64,000 bases of DNA from positions 22,828,201 to 22,892,200 of the forward strand of contig NC_065571.1 in NCBI RefSeq assembly GCF_937616625.2, given 5' to 3'. This document shows positions 1 through 11,916 of this stretch, piece by piece. This DNA is from Mercurialis annua. Taxonomy: Eukaryota > Streptophyta > Magnoliopsida > Malpighiales > Euphorbiaceae. Numbering within the stretch: the first letter of the stretch is position 1; every line of letters starts with the position of its first letter. A program made the position numbers and the translations under genes. The notes beneath the pieces are model-generated. The model worked only from the letters and a program-made list of their open reading frames with translations. It was not told the origin of the DNA and searched no databases.

Positions 1-998
1 CTAACAAAAACTTAACCACAATAAAGTTTAAGAAAACGTTTTATGTCAAAACGTAACTTTATCCAAAATGGCACATCAAGCCAATATTTTCAAAACCCAT
101 AATTACCCAAGTAATTATGTGATTAAAGATTATAAAATAAAAATCGTATTCAGATTGAAATTATAAAAACCAATCCGATTAACATCAAAAAGAATATTAT
201 TTCCAAATTTAAACGATGCTAACACTTAGCAAAAATTTGGCTAAACAAGCCAACAACATTACAAGCATGCTATAACACTTAAATGAATCCAATAAGGATT
301 GCATAACACATTTAAATCATTTACTCAGAATGAACCAACAATCAAACCATATATCAATCGAATAACTATGGCATACATAACATAACTCGTGTACAAACAA
401 TCAAGAATCAATGGGCAACAATCTTGAACAATATCATCATGCCAAAGACATTACAAACAACCCTAACATGTATTTCCAGCCACTATCAACATATTCAAAC
501 AGTAGGTAAGCAATGAAATAATCATACCAAGCAAGCTAGCACTTAACCTAGCAATTCAATTCATAATACCCAAGGTAAAATCCAATACAAACACTCTAAA
601 CCAAAGCTAACTATACATAATCAGTTCTAAGCATGCCAAAATAGTAAATCAAATCATCACAACACCCAAGGTATAGGTTTAACCTTAAAACACAAGATTC
701 GGCACTTACCGACGAAGATAAGCGGATAAAACATCACATGGATCCAAGAACGAGGCGAATCAGAATTGGTATGCTTAAGACCTCACACAACAATGGAAAA
801 CATGGATACATAAGCCCTAAAACGAATTGAACAAAGGAAATGTGAACGTACTAAGGATAGGGTATGCAGATCACTTACCGGAGTCCAACAAATAAAGGAA
901 TTGATGTACAAACTATCAAATCAGAGTGTTGTAATGTCAATGGGTCGGCTAGGGTTTATAAAATGAAGTGGGAAAAGTTTTAGATCAGATAAAGGGTC

Positions 999-1006
999 TA
1001 TTTATA
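999..1006 (-). promoter_or_regulatory. TATA box of the 3' LTR
   Basis: The minus strand reads TATAAATA, inside CTATAAATAGACCC, about 450 bases downstream of the LTR start at 1460. The position and sequence fit a plant pol II core promoter at the U3/R border. GC-rich hairpins lie just upstream on the same strand (1031-1140). Confidence 0.65.
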
Positions 1007-1030
1007 GGCCAAACAACAAATCTGGCAGAG

Positions 1031-1140
1031 GGGCGCGATGGGAGGCGCGTTGCGAGGCGCGTTCGTCCCATCGCGCCTTCACATGACGCTGAAATCGTAT
1101 GGGGCGCGTTGCGAGGCGCGATGGCCCATCGCGCCCTCCA
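1031..1140 (-). repeat. GC-rich inverted repeats in U3
   Basis: A GC-rich island in otherwise AT-rich LTR sequence. It holds two inverted repeats: GGCGCGATGGGA at 1032-1043 with TCCCATCGCGCC at 1066-1077, and GGCGCGATGG at 1115-1124 with CCATCGCGCC at 1126-1135, separated by one base. GCGTTGCGAGGCGCG is present between the arms and again before the second palindrome. It sits upstream of the TATA box on the minus strand, so it may be a regulatory hairpin or a dense CpG methylation target; its role is unknown. It recurs in each 1.65-kb copy of the 5' LTR. Confidence 0.75.
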
Positions 1141-1460
1141 ACGCGCCTCAATTTTTGATCCAACGGTCAACTTTGTCTTGGGCACAACATATCCAAAAAT
1201 GAATCTGATCCGACGGTTAAATTGGGAGATATGAATGTTTTCTCAAAACATGTCAGATTTAGAAGGTACAAGAATAAATCATCGATTATTAACCGAATAC
1301 AAATCCAATCGCCATCGAAAACTCACACGACACATGCGACATATACAAGATACAACTCAAACCGCAAACAAAGTGTTACATTTGCTAAGTCCACCATTAA
1401 CAATCCGAAACTAAGTCGGAAACACAACAAAACCATGACGGAAAAACACGGGATATTACA

Positions 1461-1472
1461 TTCTCCCCAACT
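1461..1472 (-). other. Polypurine tract next to the 3' LTR
   Basis: On the minus strand the bases just before the LTR start read AGTTGGGGAGAA, followed by TGTAATATCCCG. Upstream is CGAGGACGAATTTTAT, a context common just after pol in plant Ty3/gypsy elements. This is the expected plus-strand primer for reverse transcription. Confidence 0.75.
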
Positions 1473-2029
1473 TATATAAAATTCGTCCTCGAATTTAAAA
1501 CAATACAACCCGCGTAATAACATATCATAAAACTATATGCTAACCGAACGAAAAATCATAGAGCCAACGTAAACACATAAACATGACACCCAAAGTAATC
1601 AAGGAAAGCAATTTTTAACAACTCTGCAAAACGAACTTTGTTTCGCAGGAACACTCCTCAACCAAGTAACCAACTCAAACTGTAATCATAGGAATTCCGT
1701 GCTTAACGACCTAAGTACTTGCGTATGCAAAACTCAAATGGTTATTCCTTGTACTGTAACTAAAAACTACCACTTTCATAAATCGAACAATCTTAAAAGG
1801 TCACAAAAGCCTTAGTGCAACCTTCCACTTAACATAAAACGATAACGCCCTTTCTAACGCCCTTTCTAGGTGAAATCAAACGAAGGAATACAAACTCTCC
1901 CACATAAAGCTCGACTGAAATACTTAGGATAATCTAGAACGAAACCTCGAATCTCTTTCAATTAGAACTCTAAACAAAATTTCCACCAAGAGAAGGTCAA
2001 CACAAGACGAAACACGCCAAAAACAAATG

Positions 2030-2075
2030 GGGTATTACATTCTCCCCAACCTAAGAAAAATTCGACCTCGAATTT
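2030..2075 (-). other. Second polypurine-tract/LTR-start junction inside the internal region
   Basis: On the minus strand the sequence reads GGTTGGGGAGAA followed by TGTAATACCCCATT, with a CGAGGTCGAATTTTTC block upstream. This repeats the arrangement at 1460/1461 (TTGGGGAGAA then TGTAATATCCCG, with CGAGGACGAATTTTAT upstream). The junctions are at 2039/2040 and 1460/1461, 579 bases apart. It may be a remnant of a nested or tandemly duplicated LTR end, or a duplicated 3' UTR. The 1461-2039 segment between them has no clear LTR ending at its other side. Confidence 0.6.
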
Positions 2076-5000
2076 CAAACTGAACTAATTCGCACTATAA
2101 CGGTCACGACACACAAATGTACAAATTTTTCTAATTCCGATAACTCGTTGCTCTAAAGATTAAATCGATCAACACAATAGAATAATACAAAATTTCCTAA
2201 CTGATAGTCATAAATACGCTTTACCGGAGTGGCTTCAAAAACCATCTCGCATATTAAAAATTATACCCCAATTATCAAAATAAAGATCAAGCCCTTAGCT
2301 CGACTAAAGTTCTATAATTCCAAACGCTTTTACCTCAAACAAAACAAGGATACTGCAAACATAGCTGATAAAATCTATCGTTCTAAAACACTTACTTACT
2401 TCCATTTATAGCATCTCTACATTTAAATTATCGATAACAAAACCCAATAAACTCAGATAATATTTCGGTTCCAGAACAAACATTAATAATAATCTAATCC
2501 TAACGATTAGTACCAACTCGATAATACCATTATCTTGTGAATCATAAAACACAAAAATATCGCAATTCAAAGAAAGCGAATTTCTCTCATGACACAAAAA
2601 TCTCTAGATCTTTGATACCCAATATCAATCATAATGATTCTTCCAATCATTCAGAACATAACGCCACAACTAAACTGGACATCGACTAAATCTCACAACT
2701 AAAAATTTTTATCCCCACACCAAGGGTTCAACCACTTACCCGAACGATATTTAAACATTACAATAACACCATCAATCAACTAATGGTTGTTGAAACCTAT
2801 TAACCGCGATTCCCGATTCTCGAATTTGCTAACTAATATATCCAAATTAAGTCCACCAAATTATTCCATCAATTAACTATTTCCACGTATACAACGAATG
2901 ATCACCACGATCAAATCACCACGACCTGATTGTTACTTATGCTCAAAACCAATCCCTGAGGGTATAAAATCTTTTAATACGAAATATTTATATACAAATT
3001 TTCCCACCCTGTTTAGAAGACTTTACGTCTTACACCCCCTTATATATTAAAATCGAAGTGCCTTTACCGTTTAAAAACCATCAGTTTTATAAACTCCTGA
3101 ATTTTTTTTTTTTAAAATATTTGCACTTTGAATCCGCAAATTCCACTTTAAATACGTTTGCAAATTTGAGAAACAGTTCACCTAACAAAATTTATGTTAT
3201 CTATAAATCAATCTTGCCAAAACAATTTATATTTTTTTCCGTAAATAATCAAACTGTGACAAAATACTCCATATTCAAAATACCTGTTGATGTTTCAAAC
3301 ATCAAAATTTAAGTCGCTTCCAAATCTTACTCTCAATCAAAAACACAATTAAAGAAATCGTTTAACCGAAAGAGAATTTTTTTTATTATTTCTTTTGAAT
3401 CAAATTTGACAAAATATCTTCCTTTCCTTAGAAAGGTAAAGTTTAGCAATTCAAATCTATCTGTTTGTGAAAATACCTATATATCAATATACAAAAATAC
3501 TTGGACACAATCGAATCTGAAAAGATAAAGTTTATTTTAAAACGTAGTGTATACACACATATGAGCATAACCAATATCCTTAATCCACTAATCCTTAAAT
3601 CACTAATATGAAATTATAATGAAAACTTCCTAATCTGAATCTAACCATACGCCACACTTGGCACAACTAAATCTCGAGCGCAACCTCGAATTCAATTTCA
3701 CGTACCATGAAACACACGATTCTGAAAATTCAGACTGATCCATTACAACGTAATCGTCCAAAATTTACCACCATCATCACAGAGTATTCGTCTAGCTACC
3801 TCTTGGTAACAGTTTCAAAATCATTTGAAATCCGACAACTTTATAAATACATTTATCATAATGTGACTCGCGAGCTCGTTTCAAAACATCATTCTCAAAA
3901 CACTTTATTAATAAAATGCGTTTTTCATAATTGTGCACCAGGGTGATGATAGCTCTCATCCCCAAAGAGTTGCATCCAACCCTAATCATTTCTATGCACG
4001 TGATGCATGTACTATTATGCGTGTATCAATTATTAATTTATCTTTTATTTAGTGAATATACTCAATGTTCAATGCAAACCTAATCGTGATATTCAAAATG
4101 TATGTTCATGATATGTCTGGGCACAATTACGTGTTGAAAATATTTCAAATATTTTAACAATTCAACCTTTGAAATCAACTTCTCAATAAAATATTTGCTA
4201 GACTTTACACTCTGTGAGATGTGCACTCGATAACCTCAAAATATTTCTCAAATTCCTTACTTGCAACCTAGCAATACTGGATGCTATATGACAACTCATT
4301 CTAATAACTTCATTACAAATCTATCATATAAGATATCCCACTAACCTCAATTTATACTGAGCTTATTCCCAAAGAAATAACACATCAATTTGATCCTACA
4401 AAACTTAACTCCAGGTCCCGCATCGCATCATCAGACTTGATGGAAACACTAGTGTATTAATACACCGATCTATCTTCTCGGTTCAGAGTTTCCAATATAT
4501 GTCCTAGGATAATCAGAAATCATCAACCAATCCAAGGGAATAATTTCCTCATATTCCTCGATATCGAAACCCAAAGATTTCGATCCAACAATAATATAAC
4601 AAACCCAGCTTATCCCCAATTGATACTATATCAAAACAGGGTCTGAACAAAAGTTCGACTCACAATCAAACTAAAAATCAGGTAATTACCATAACCACAT
4701 GAAATGAATCATCCCGCGTGCTACTTCGCACGAATAGATGAAACAAAACAATTAACTTAGTCCAACAGGTAAGCGAATTATAATATGCAAAACAAAACCA
4801 AAACATATTACAATCTTTACAACCCATAAATCACGTAAGCATGCCATTGGACAAAATTAACCCAAATATACTTTGAGACAAAATCATGACATGCCACAAC
4901 CAGCTTGAATTTTCGTACCAAAATTATCTTATAACTATATCATCTTTTAAGAATGCGCTTAAATTTCATTTTGAAATTTAAAATTCAAATACGAAAACTT

Positions 5001-5113
5001 CCAGATTTTGTTGAGCCCCACGGTTAAAAAAAAATCACTTTCCGTAAAAGTCTCTTCTTTTAAATCAATTGCTTTAAAATGGATACCCAAGTATCTCAAA
5101 ACATAAAATCGTC

Positions 5114-5185
5114 GAGCTAGCCGAGTCATTACAACTACCAAGCTCAACTCCTAAATTTGGGTGACCCAAGTCGAACCCAAAACAA
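5114..5185 (-). repeat. LTR-like patch inside the internal region
   Basis: The segment contains AGCCGAGT, ACTACCAAGCT and GTGACCCAAGTC in the same order and spacing as LTR positions 7398-7460 and the minus-strand solo LTR at about 53080-53140. By eye about three quarters of bases agree over some 70 bases. Neighbouring sequence (about 4.7-6.0 kb) shows only loose resemblance to the LTR. It may be a fragment of an older related LTR or an ancestral duplication. Confidence 0.4.
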
Positions 5186-6155
5186 CTGTTTATAAAACGT
5201 AATCAAAATATTTGTAAATCCGAAAAGGAAATATGTGAATAAAATTTCCATCCTTTAAAAATTGAGAGCTCAACTTAATCCAACCGCTAAACGGTAATTT
5301 AAAACTCAAGTGAGAAATCTTTGATTTCAAACATCTATTCCGTAAATTCCAAAAGTTTAAAATGCTGACATACTACATTATGATAAAATAACTTCAACGT
5401 TAAATTCTTACAATAATGGCTCATCTTATAAAATATCATTTTGAAATCATTGCTTGTTAACACCAAGCCAAACATTATATTTCAAAATACAAGAATTTCT
5501 TTTTACTGGTAACTCAACCAAAATCAAACTTTTTAAGAATTTAAAACCAAACTTCTCTTATGATTCTGTGTCGAAACACAAATCAGAATAAACAAATATT
5601 CTCAATGAAAATTTTAAAACAACATGTGGTCAAACAATGTACGACCACCAAAACACGTTTTAAAATTTAACCCAAAATTTAGCTTAACGCCTAAATGTAT
5701 CCTCATAGGTACTAACGTATATAGCACCCAATAATTACGGCCAAATCCAAATTGTACTACCATATAATTCATCGTTATTTAAAACCATTAATGGCATAAA
5801 GCCAAGTTTTTCACACAACATCATACCCAAGTATGAATTTAGAAAACATCATCAACAATATATTTCCCGAGAAATCAGAAGCAATTAAAATCACCCAAGT
5901 GAAACAACCTCAACATGATAAAACACAGCAAGTAACATCCAAGTGAAATAAATTGTCAATCATAACATCAACACCAAATAAAGAATGACAGACATCACCT
6001 ATAGGATGTAGGCTGAATGTTTGAAAACAAAAGATGACGTTTTAAAAGACAAGACATGAATCCTAATTCCGCAGTAGTTCCTAAGACACGACATCAACTT
6101 ATCACGCCAAAACACATAACATATAACATGCATAAGGCCTTGGTTTGAAACCAAA

Positions 6156-6167
6156 GCTCTGATACCA
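6156..6167 (-). other. Primer-binding site for initiator tRNA-Met
   Basis: The minus strand reads TGGTATCAGAGC, complementary to the 3' end of plant initiator tRNA-Met, which ends GCUCUGAUACCA. It lies four bases inside the LTR boundary at 6172, in the usual plant context GACAAAGTTGGTATCAGAGC. The match stops after 12 bases, because the next bases (TTTGG) diverge from the tRNA. This site fixes the element's orientation as minus. Confidence 0.9.
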
Positions 6168-6770
6168 ACTTTGTCACGACCCATTTTCATGAATCGCGAC
6201 CGGCGCTAGGGTATGGGTATGGTTGTACCAAAACCCGTAGCTAGCCTTGCGGATAACCAACAAATACATGAACCTGCAAGAAAACCAATGCTCGGGGGCA
6301 ACCGAGACTTCAGCCTAGTTCTAGCAGTTCATAATACACAACATCTATTAATAAGTACTCAGCCAACTCTGAGTCTTAAACATGGAAAAAATACATATTA
6401 ACCCAAAATCAATTAAAGAATGCCAATACAGCAATAATCCATTGCATAAGTTTATAACAAGTATTAGACATATAAGACTTCTAATCACTACTGCGGTCTA
6501 AGAATAAAATCAGTTTTAATAACTTTATTAAATAAAGTAAAACCTCCGAGGAAATAAAGAATCGGAGAGCAGCTGACTCGCTCAAATCATAACCCTGGAA
6601 AAATTGGGAAAACAACGGGGTCAGATATACTGAGATGAGTTCATACCACTATTTACATTTATCAAGTGGAAAATCTTTAAAACCCTTTTAAAACATTTAA
6701 TATAAACATTACGTATAATAGTTGGAACCCTAATCCACAATACTAAATATATATATAATCCAATAGGCCT

Positions 6771-6898
6771 GGTCCCGAGAGCTGAGCTACACCGAGTTAC
6801 CACCGACCATACTTAATCCATATCCAGAGTCCCGAGAGCTGAGCTACACCAAGTTACTCTACTGGTCCCGAGAGCTATGCTCACACCGAGTTACCACC
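6771..6898. repeat. Three short direct repeats in the LTR
   Basis: The phrase GTCCCGAGAGCT...ACACC(G/A)AGTTAC occurs at 6771-6804, about 6829-6859 and 6864-6898. Copies are about 31-35 bases with short spacers. The two solo LTRs have different sequence at the matching place (built on CCCAGCGTAAG and CCCAGAGT phrases), so this is a variable, repeat-rich part of the LTR near its 3' end. Confidence 0.7.
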
Positions 6899-8581
6899 AC
6901 ATATCACATACCTTATCTAGATCAATACCGGTGCGCACGCAGTCCTAATGATGCCCATTAGGTAGCATGTTCCAACTAGAAGCCATAATGGGAAAACAGT
7001 TCGAAATACACATACAGTATATATTTATATATTAAAATAACAATTTACTTAATAAAGCGGTAAATAGTAAGTACAAACTCACTGCTTGCTAATCCACGTG
7101 AAAACTCCTGGCTAGCAACCTAGACTCGGTTCGCCTCAAAAGCACGAACAGTCGACGAGTCTAAACACAAATAAATAATTATTAAAACGAACCCTAACTC
7201 TAGAGAGTACTAGACACCTCATAGGACTAGCACAAACAACAAGTCAAGGTAAAACCAACCAGAGTAAACACAATACTCAATTAATTAATAAACCACACAA
7301 GTCAAGTCTATTGAGTTCCCGCTTTAAAATCCATTTCATAAAATACTTTTTAAAACAATTGTTAAATAATAAACCAAGTAATCTCCAAATAGTGGGTTAG
7401 CCGAGTTACTGATAACTACCAAGCTAACCTCACATGTCAGGTGACCCAAGTCTAACCCGACCCAATCATTTTATCAAAATATAAACCATAGTTTATAATC
7501 CCAAGAATAATGATTTGATAAAATAATAAATTATAATTGAAAGCGGAACTCAATATCTTTAAACAAAAGTAACCATTAGTTACTAACAAAAACTTAACCA
7601 CAATAAAGTTTAAGAAAACGTTTTATGTCAAAACGTAACTTTATCCAAAATGGCACATCAAGCCAATATTTTCAAAACCCATAATTACCCAAGTAATTAT
7701 GTGATTAAAGATTATAAAATAAAAATCGTATTCAGATTTAAAATTATAAAAACCAATCCGATTAACATCAAAAAGAATATTATTTCCAAATTTAAACGAT
7801 GCTAACACTTAGCAAAAATTTGGCTAAACAAGCCAACAACATTACAAGCATGCTATAACACTTAAATGAATCCAATAAGGATTGCATAACACATTTAAAT
7901 CATTTACTCAGAATGAACCAACAATCAAACCATATATCAATCGAATAACTATGGCATACATAACATAACTCGTGTACAAACAATCAAGAATCGATGGGCA
8001 ACAATCTTGAACAATATCATCATGCCAAAGACATTACAAACAGCCCTAACATGTATTTCCAGCCACTATCAACATATTCAAACAGTAGGTAAGCAATGAA
8101 ATAATCATACCAAGCAAGCTAGCGCTTAACCTAGCAATTCAATTCATAATACCCAAGGTAAAATCCAATACAAACACTCTAAACCAAAGCTAACTATACA
8201 TAATCAGTTCTAAGCATGCCAAAACAGTAAATCAAATCATCACAACACCCAAGGTATAGGTTTAACCTTAAAACACAAGATTCGGCACTTACCGACGAAG
8301 ATAAGCGGATAAAACATCACATGGATCCAAGAACGAGGCGAATCAGAATTGGTATGCTTAAGACCTCACACAACAATGGAAAACATGGATACATAAGCCC
8401 TAAAACGAATTGAACAAAGGAAATGTGAACGTACTAAGGATAGGGTATGCAGATCACTTACCGGAGTCCAACAAATAAAGGAATTGATGTACAAACTATC
8501 AAATCAGAGTGTTGTAATGTCAATGGGTCGGCTAGGGTTTATAAAATGAAGTGGGAAAAGTTTTAGATCAGATAAAGGGTC

Positions 8582-8589
8582 TATTTATA
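8582..8589 (-). promoter_or_regulatory. TATA box in copy 1
   Basis: TATAAATA on the minus strand, a duplicate of the U3/R promoter. It is the promoter copy nearest the internal region. Confidence 0.55.
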
Positions 8590-8613
8590 GGCCAAACAAC
8601 AAATCTGGCAGAG

Positions 8614-8723
8614 GGGCGCGATGGGAGGCGCGTTGCGAGGCGCGTTCGTCCCATCGCGCCTTCACATGACGCTGAAATCGTATGGGGCGCGTTGCGAGGC
8701 GCGATGGCCCATCGCGCCCTCCA
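8614..8723 (-). repeat. GC-rich inverted repeats, copy 1
   Basis: Same GGCGCGATGGGA/TCCCATCGCGCC and GGCGCGATGG/CCATCGCGCC pairs as in the 3' LTR. It ends at the tandem-repeat breakpoint. Confidence 0.75.
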
Positions 8724-10233
8724 TACAAACTCACTGCTTGCTAATCCACGTGAAAACTCCTGGCTAGCAACCTAGACTCGGTTCGCCTCAAAAGCACGAA
8801 CAGTCGACGAGTCTAAACACAAATAAATAATTATTAAAACGAACCCTAACTCTAGAGAGTACTAGACACCTCATAGGACTAGCACAAACAACAAGTCAAG
8901 GTAAAACCAACCAGAGTAAACACAATACTCAATTAATTAATAAACCACACAAGTCAAGTCTATTGAGTTCCCGCTTTAAAATCCATTTCATAAAATACTT
9001 TTTAAAACAATTGTTAAATAATAAACCAAGTAATCTCCAAATAGTGGGTTAGCCGAGTTACTGATAACTACCAAGCTAACCTCACATGTCAGGTGACCCA
9101 AGTCTAACCCGACCCAATCATTTTATCAAAATATAAACCATAGTTTATAATCCCAAGAATAATGATTTGATAAAATAATAAATTATAATTGAAAGCGGAA
9201 CTCAATATCTTTAAACAAAAGTAACCATTAGTTACTAACAAAAACTTAACCACAATAAAGTTTAAGAAAACGTTTTATGTCAAAACGTAACTTTATCCAA
9301 AATGGCACATCAAGCCAATATTTTCAAAACCCATAATTACCCAAGTAATTATGTGATTAAAGATTATAAAATAAAAATCGTATTCAGATTTAAAATTATA
9401 AAAACCAATCCGATTAACATCAAAAAGAATATTATTTCCAAATTTAAACGATGCTAACACTTAGCAAAAATTTGGCTAAACAAGCCAACAACATTACAAG
9501 CATGCTATAACACTTAAATGAATCCAATAAGGATTGCATAACACATTTAAATCATTTACTCAGAATGAACCAACAATCAAACCATATATCAATCGAATAA
9601 CTATGGCATACATAACATAACTCGTGTACAAACAATCAAGAATCGATGGGCAACAATCTTGAACAATATCATCATGCCAAAGACATTACAAACAGCCCTA
9701 ACATGTATTTCCAGCCACTATCAACATATTCAAACAGTAGGTAAGCAATGAAATAATCATACCAAGCAAGCTAGCGCTTAACCTAGCAATTCAATTCATA
9801 ATACCCAAGGTAAAATCCAATACAAACACTCTAAACCAAAGCTAACTATACATAATCAGTTCTAAGCATGCCAAAATAGTAAATCAAATCATCACAACAC
9901 CCAAGGTATAGGTTTAACCTTAAAACACAAGATTCGGCACTTACCGACGAAGATAAGCGGATAAAACATCACATGGATCCAAGAACGAGGCGAATCAGAA
10001 TTGGTATGCTTAAGACCTCACACAACAATGGAAAACATGGATACATAAGCCCTAAAACGAATTGAACAAAGGAAATGTGAACGTACTAAGGATAGGGTAT
10101 GCAGATCACTTACCGGAGTCCAACAAATAAAGGAATTGATGTACAAACTATCAAATCAGAGTGTTGTAATGTCAATGGGTCGGCTAGGGTTTATAAAATG
10201 AAGTGGGAAAAGTTTTAGATCAGATAAAGGGTC

Positions 10234-10241
10234 TATTTATA
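10234..10241 (-). promoter_or_regulatory. TATA box in copy 2
   Basis: TATAAATA on the minus strand in the same context as the other copies. A transcript from here would read through copy 1. Confidence 0.55.
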
Positions 10242-10265
10242 GGCCAAACAACAAATCTGGCAGAG

Positions 10266-10375
10266 GGGCGCGATGGGAGGCGCGTTGCGAGGCGCGTTCG
10301 TCCCATCGCGCCTTCACATGACGCTGAAATCGTATGGGGCGCGTTGCGAGGCGCGATGGCCCATCGCGCCCTCCA
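10266..10375 (-). repeat. GC-rich inverted repeats, copy 2
   Basis: Identical hairpin arrangement, again ending exactly at the tandem-copy junction. Confidence 0.75.
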
Positions 10376-11884
10376 TACAAACTCACTGCTTGCTAATCCA
10401 CGTGAAAACTCCTGGCTAGCAACCTAGACTCGGTTCGCCTCAAAAGCACGAACAGTCGACGAGTCTAAACACAAATAAATAATTATTAAAACGAACCCTA
10501 ACTCTAGAGAGTACTAGACACCTCATAGGACTAGCACAAACAACAAGTCAAGGTAAAACCAACCAGAGTAAACACAATACTCAATTAATTAATAAACCAC
10601 ACAAGTCAAGTCTATTGAGTTCCCGCTTTAAAATCCATTTCATAAAATACTTTTTAAAACAATTGTTAAATAATAAACCAAGTAATCTCCAAATAGTGGG
10701 TTAGCCGAGTTACTGATAACTACCAAGCTAACCTCACATGTCAGGTGACCCAAGTCTAACCCGACCCAATCATTTTATCAAAATATAAACCATAGTTTAT
10801 AATCCCAAGAATAATGATTTGATAAAATAATAAATTATAATTGAAAGCGGAACTCAATATCTTTAAACAAAAGTAACCATTAGTTACTAACAAAAACTTA
10901 ACCACAATAAAGTTTAAGAAAACGTTTTATGTCAAAACGTAACTTTATCCAAAATGGCACATCAAGCCAATATTTTCAAAACCCATAATTACCCAAGTAA
11001 TTATGTGATTAAAGATTATAAAATAAAAATCGTATTCAGATTGAAATTATAAAAACCAATCCGATTAACATCAAAAAGAATATTATTTCCAAATTTAAAC
11101 GATGCTAACACTTAGCAAAAATTTGGCTAAACAAGCCAACAACATTACAAGCATGCTATAACACTTAAATGAATCCAATAAGGATTGCATAACACATTTA
11201 AATCATTTACTCAGAATGAACCAACAATCAAACCATATATCAATCGAATAACTATGGCATACATAACATAACTCGTGTACAAACAATCAAGAATCGATGG
11301 GCAACAATCTTGAACAATATCATCATGCCAAAGACATTACAAACAGCCCTAACATGTATTTCCAGCCACTATCAACATATTCAAACAGTAGGTAAGCAAT
11401 GAAATAATCATACCAAGCAAGCTAGCACTTAACCTAGCAATTCAATTCATAATACCCAAGGTAAAATCCAATACAAACACTCTAAACCAAAGCTAACTAT
11501 ACATAATCAGTTCTAAGCATGCCAAAATAGTAAATCAAATCATCACAACACCCAAGGTATAGGTTTAACCTTAAAACACAAGATTCGGCACTTACCGACG
11601 AAGATAAGCGGATAAAACATCACATGGATCCAAGAACGAGGCGAATCAGAATTGGTATGCTTAAGACCTCACACAACAATGGAAAACATGGATACATAAG
11701 CCCTAAAACGAATTGAACAAAGGAAATGTGAACGTACTAAGGATAGGGTATGCAGATCACTTACCGGAGTCCAACAAATAAAGGAATTGATGTACAAACT
11801 ATCAAATCAGAGTGTTGTAATGTCAATGGGTCGGCTAGGGTTTATAAAATGAAGTGGGAAAAGTTTTAGATCAGATAAAGGGTC

Positions 11885-11892
11885 TATTTATA
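11885..11892 (-). promoter_or_regulatory. TATA box in copy 3 (original position)
   Basis: TATAAATA on the minus strand, 454 bases downstream of the LTR start, the same distance as in the 3' LTR. Initiation here would give a transcript with two extra 1.65-kb leader segments. Confidence 0.6.
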
Positions 11893-11916
11893 GGCCAAAC
11901 AACAAATCTGGCAGAG

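Larger units (their letters stand above)
1..1460 (-). mobile_element. 3' LTR, partial (U3 and part of the rest)
   Basis: This stretch matches the right-hand part of the LTR at 6172-12346 almost base for base: position 1 corresponds to 7583 and also to the third internal copy. It ends at 1460 with GGGATATTACA, the reverse complement of the LTR start. About 1.4 kb of the LTR lies left of the window. By eye it differs from the 5' LTR at 410, 460, 1256 and 1260, so the two LTRs are nearly identical and the insertion looks recent. An 88-codon frame at 968-1234 overlaps promoter and hairpin sequence and is not a gene. Confidence 0.9.
1461..6171 (-). mobile_element. Internal region without recognisable coding domains
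   Basis: About 4.7 kb of AT-rich sequence between the polypurine tract and the PBS. The longest open frames are about 60-85 codons, on both strands, without the zinc knuckle, DTG protease, YxDD reverse transcriptase or integrase motifs expected of gag-pol. An autonomous Ty3/gypsy element would usually carry more than 4 kb of continuous coding sequence here. It therefore looks like a large non-autonomous derivative (LARD-like) or an internally replaced copy. A second polypurine/LTR-start junction at about 2030-2075 and an LTR-like patch at about 5114-5185 suggest part of it derives from older LTR sequence. Degraded coding sequence broken by many frameshifts cannot be excluded by eye. Confidence 0.7.
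7072..8723 (-). repeat. Tandem 1,652-bp LTR segment, copy 1
   Basis: Runs from TACAAACTCACTGC to GCGCCCTCCA, where the next copy begins with TACAAACTC. It includes a TATA box (8582-8589) and hairpin block (8614-8723). It shares GATTTAAAATTAT and GCTAGCGC with copy 2, against GATTGAAATTAT and GCTAGCAC in copy 3 and the 3' LTR. It has a private change, AAAACAGT instead of AAAATAGT, around 8220. Confidence 0.9.
8724..10375 (-). repeat. Tandem 1,652-bp LTR segment, copy 2
   Basis: Same limits and length as copy 1, to which it is almost identical. It holds a TATA box (10234-10241) and hairpins (10266-10375). The junction with each neighbour lies exactly at the end of the second GC-rich palindrome plus CTCCA. 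Confidence 0.9.

Noticed and set aside
968..1234. 88-codon frame in the LTR, repeated at 8551, 10203 and 11854
   Set aside because: It overlaps the TATA box and GC-rich hairpins of U3. Its repetition is explained by the LTR copies, and its end changes at each tandem junction.
3058..3312. 84-codon plus-strand frame in the internal region
   Set aside because: It is antisense to the element, in AT-rich sequence with homopolymer runs, and has no recognisable motif.
6156..6167. Fragment of a tRNA-Met gene
   Set aside because: Only 12 bases match the tRNA 3' end, and they sit at the position of a primer-binding site next to the LTR. No cloverleaf is present.
6540..6570. Intrinsic terminator-like hairpin (CTCCGAGGAA...CGGAG)
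   Set aside because: It is a conserved short inverted repeat inside the LTRs of a eukaryotic element. A bacterial-type terminator call has no basis here.
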